Positions 61,688 to 64,000 of a stretch of DNA of 64,000 bases are shown piece after piece (the first letter of the stretch is position 1; the number at the start of each line of letters is the position of its first letter). The stretch lies in assembly GCF_042683125.1 (NCBI RefSeq), contig NZ_JBHUIY010000002.1, forward strand, positions 62,001-126,000, given 5' to 3'. The translations under genes and the position numbers were made by a program. A model generated the notes under the pieces. It made no database searches, was not told the origin of the DNA, and was given only the letters and a program-made list of their open reading frames with translations. This stretch comes from Phaeospirillum tilakii. GTDB taxonomy: Bacteria > Pseudomonadota > Alphaproteobacteria > Rhodospirillales > Magnetospirillaceae.

Positions 61688-62692
61688 ATGTCCGGTTCGT
61701 CCGCCGCCCTGCCGCCGCATGGCGGCGACCTTGCCGCCGCGACGGCGCGCTGGGGACGGCCGGAGGCGGGCTGGCTCGATCTGTCGACCGGGATCAATCC
61801 CCAGCCCTATCCGCTGCCGCCGCTGACCGAGGCCGATTGGTCGCGCCTGCCCGGGCACGAGGCCGAGCAGGCGTTGCTGGCGGCGGCGCGGCGGGCCTTC
61901 GCCGCGCCCGAGCCGGTGCGGCTGGTCGCCGCCTCGGGCGGGCAGGCGCTGATCCAGCATCTGCCCTGGCTGCGCCGGCCGGGGCCGGTCACCATTCTCT
62001 CCCCCACCTATGCCGAGCATGGCCGGGCCTGGGACGCCGCCGGCCATGCGGTGCGCCGCGCCGCCGATCCGGCCGGGGCGGATCCGGCCGGGGTGCTGGT
62101 GGTGGTCAATCCCAACAATCCCGACGGCCGCCGGCTCGCCCCGGCGCAACTGGTCGAACTGGCCGGGCGGTTCGCCGCCGCCGGCGGGCTGGTGGTGGTG
62201 GACGAGGCCTTCGCCGATCCGACCCCCGACCTGTCGCTGATCCCGCTGGCCCCGGCCGGAGCGGTGGTGTTGCGCTCGTTCGGCAAGTTCTACGGCCGGG
62301 CCGGGCTGCGGCTGGGGCTGCTGGCCACCGTCGAGGCCGGGCTGGCCGAGGCGCTGGCGGCGCGGCTGGGGCCGTGGGCGGTGTCGGGGCCGGCGCTGGC
62401 GGTCGGCGCCGCCGCCTATGGCGATGCCGCCTGGGCCGAGGCGACCCGCCACCGGCTGGCGGCGGATGCGGCGCGGCTGGCGGCGCGGCTGACGGCGGCG
62501 GGGTTCGCCCCGGTCGGCGGCACCGATCTGTTCAGGCTGGTGGCCCATCCCCGCGCGGCAGAATGGTGGGAGCGGCTGGGGCGGCAGGGGATTCTGGTGC
62601 GGGCGTTCGCCGACCGGCCCGACTGGCTGCGGTTCGGCCTGCCCGGCGACGCGGCCGGGTGGGCGCGGCTGGAGCGGGCGCTGGTGGGCTGA
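61688..62692 (+). CDS. cobD: L-threonine-O-3-phosphate decarboxylase CobD (CobC), cobalamin synthesis
   Basis: 334-residue PLP enzyme making the aminopropanol phosphate arm of vitamin B12. It starts with HGGDLAAATARWG and WLDLSTGINPQPYP, both diagnostic. VVVNPNNPDG and the PLP-lysine motif SFGKFYGRAGLRLG follow. It stands alone with no other cob gene in the window. A GGAG site is close to the ATG at 61688. It is named CobC in the aerobic pathway nomenclature. Confidence 0.92.
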   Translation: MSGSSAALPPHGGDLAAATARWGRPEAGWLDLSTGINPQPYPLPPLTEADWSRLPGHEAEQALLAAARRAFAAPEPVRLVAASGGQALIQHLPWLRRPGPVTILSPTYAEHGRAWDAAGHAVRRAADPAGADPAGVLVVVNPNNPDGRRLAPAQLVELAGRFAAAGGLVVVDEAFADPTPDLSLIPLAPAGAVVLRSFGKFYGRAGLRLGLLATVEAGLAEALAARLGPWAVSGPALAVGAAAYGDAAWAEATRHRLAADAARLAARLTAAGFAPVGGTDLFRLVAHPRAAEWWERLGRQGILVRAFADRPDWLRFGLPGDAAGWARLERALVG

Positions 62693-62702
62693 TCCCGCCG
62701 GC

Positions 62703-63932
62703 TCAGGGCGCGGTGGCGCCAGCGGCGTTGGGGTCGGCCTGGAGCTTGCGGCCGGTGCTGCGTTCGTATTTGTCGAGGCCGTTGGTCATCGCCGCGGCGA
62801 ACCAGTCGTTGTTGCCGGCCGGGGCGGCGGTGGCGGCGCGCGGATCGGTGACGGTGCGGGGTGCGGGCGCGGCGGCGGGGGCCTTGACCGGCTCGGTGGT
62901 GGCGGTCAGCGACGGGCCGCCGGTGACCGGGGTGGTGGCGCCGGCCTCGGACTGGGCCGAAACCATCGAGCCGGCCGCCGACGGGGCGATCAGGCTGGTC
63001 TGCGGCCGCTGGCCGGTGATCGGCAGGGCGGAATGGGCGCCGCTGCTCGACAGCGAGCCGGTGATCCGGGGCGGATCGCGGGTGGCGCTCGGCACCGTCC
63101 GCATCGGCATCTTCAGCGGCCGGGTGGAGGCCTCCGGGGTCAGCCGGGTCGGGTTGGCGGCGTCGCTGACGGTGGCGGCGGCGGGGCTGGCGGCGCCGTC
63201 GTTCTGGGCCACCTGGGCCGGGGCGGCGATCGGCGTGGTGGCCACCGTCGGACGCGGCGCGGCGGCCGGGGCCGTCGCCTCGCCGCCGATCAGGTTGTCG
63301 AGCAGGGCCATCCGGCCGCGCTCGCCGTTGCCGCCGGGGGGGGCGGTCCCGGTCCCGCCGCCGGGAGCGGCGGCGGAGGAGGAAGCCGATCCGTTGCCGG
63401 CGGCGCTGGTCGCGGCGCCGTCGGCGGCGGCCACGGTGGCGGCGGCGGTCGCCGTGCCGCCCGCGCTGGTGGCGGCCGGATCGGCCGGCTTGGCGGCGGC
63501 CAGCTTGGTGTCGCTGGCGGCGGCGTCATCCTTGAACAGGGCCAGGACATGGCCGCCGGCGGTGGCGCCGGTGCCTTCCTCCATCACGCAATTGACCGCG
63601 GCGCCGATCAGCCCGAGCGGGCCGCCGAACAGGGCACCGCCGACCAGCCGGGCGCCGACGCCGATCTTGTCGCCGGTTTCCTCGCGGTAGATGTCGCTGA
63701 CGAGGGGAATGTGCTGGAGCGGGTTGATGATGTCGAGCAGGTCGCTGAAGGACGGCCCGTCGTCGCCGTCGAACATCGGCAGGCCGTTGTCGCCGATCTG
63801 CCCGGCCGCCCGCGCGGTTTCCGCGTTTTCCGACGGCAGCACCGGCACCAGCGCTTCCACCGGGTTGTAGACCGGGGAGGACGTGGCGGCGGTCGACGCC
63901 GAAGGGGTCGGCGATGTGGCGGAAACCGACAT
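62703..63932 (-). CDS. Ala/Pro/Thr-rich protein with a conserved LLDIINPLQHIPLVS segment
   Basis: 409 residues. Residues about 58-125 hold the only ordered part: FSDLLDIINPLQHIPLVSD, IYREETGDKIG, and GGALFGGPLGLIGAAVNC, an amphipathic/hydrophobic stretch with a glycine-rich turn. A similar INPLQHIP...GGALFGGP pattern occurs in uncharacterised alphaproteobacterial proteins. The rest is low-complexity Ala/Pro/Thr/Ser and probably disordered. The C-terminus has WFAAAMTNGLDKYERSTG. No signal peptide is seen. The function is unknown. It is convergent with cobD, ten bases apart. Confidence 0.75.
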   Translation of the reverse strand: MSVSATSPTPSASTAATSSPVYNPVEALVPVLPSENAETARAAGQIGDNGLPMFDGDDGPSFSDLLDIINPLQHIPLVSDIYREETGDKIGVGARLVGGALFGGPLGLIGAAVNCVMEEGTGATAGGHVLALFKDDAAASDTKLAAAKPADPAATSAGGTATAAATVAAADGAATSAAGNGSASSSAAAPGGGTGTAPPGGNGERGRMALLDNLIGGEATAPAAAPRPTVATTPIAAPAQVAQNDGAASPAAATVSDAANPTRLTPEASTRPLKMPMRTVPSATRDPPRITGSLSSSGAHSALPITGQRPQTSLIAPSAAGSMVSAQSEAGATTPVTGGPSLTATTEPVKAPAAAPAPRTVTDPRAATAAPAGNNDWFAAAMTNGLDKYERSTGRKLQADPNAAGATAP

Positions 63933-64000
63933 GAGGCACCTCGGGAACGGGGTTGCCGGTTTTCAATGCATGGTCCGTGCCATGCTGTCGCCGCCGGAAA

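Overview
The window is very GC-rich chromosomal DNA with dense, overlapping operons, and it reads as a Rhodospirillales-type alphaproteobacterium. The supporting evidence is a DivK response regulator almost identical in pattern to the Caulobacter protein, an anomeric amino-sugar kinase/MurU recycling pair behind tsaE, a Group 1 membrane-bound uptake hydrogenase with the full hup/hyp set of purple non-sulfur bacteria, several chemoreceptors and c-di-GMP proteins, and a MotA/MotB motor. The species cannot be fixed from the sequence alone.

Layout. 1-3.5 kb: edge of a nucleotide-sugar dehydrogenase, motAB, an MBL-fold hydrolase and an SRAP (YedK/HMCES-like) protein. 3.5-21.7 kb, all on the minus strand: one nickel/hydrogenase block that reads, in transcription order, hupSLCD-hupF-hupH-hupJ-hupK-hypA-hypB-hypF, then hypCDE with its own promoter candidate, hupR, and an ECF nickel importer nikKMLQO. 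It covers metal import, insertion (HypA/B), cyanide-ligand synthesis (HypF/C/D/E), chaperoning, protease processing and transcriptional control. 22-27.7 kb (plus): a TPR/glycosyltransferase, a GT2 enzyme, a radical SAM-GT2 fusion and a small nuclease. 27.9-30.4 kb: moaE, moaD, moeA and divergent mog. 30.6-35.6 kb: two c-di-GMP proteins and a chemoreceptor. 36-46 kb (plus): NAD-type formate dehydrogenase fdsGBA, an OFA-family transporter, fdhD, moaA, moaC and a MobA-DUF2478 fusion. This couples formate entry, oxidation and molybdenum-cofactor supply. 46-53 kb: a YdjM-like membrane protein, an SDR, divK, tsaE-amgK-murU and a second chemoreceptor. 53.6-54.96 kb: an AT-rich island remnant at the 3' end of guaA, with a broken DUF2971 gene and a truncated integrase. 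55-64 kb: guaA, thpR, a GDSL esterase, a glycine-zipper lipoprotein, a TPR protein with eight 48-residue repeats, prs, cobD and an Ala/Pro/Thr-rich protein.

The most unusual feature is a family of about 110-125 bp GC-rich palindromic elements with an A/T centre, plus half-copies. They lie between genes, and several are translated: one is inserted in frame inside hupK, one follows the start codon of nikL, one supplies the N-terminus of HypF, and half-copies supply or touch the stop codons of hypF and nikO. This resembles in principle the palindromic elements found inside Rickettsia genes. Other notable points are a HupR whose receiver has lost its phosphorylation residues, a C14/G14 tract between hupL and hupC, a radical SAM-glycosyltransferase fusion, and the guaA-linked island scar with a candidate att direct repeat.
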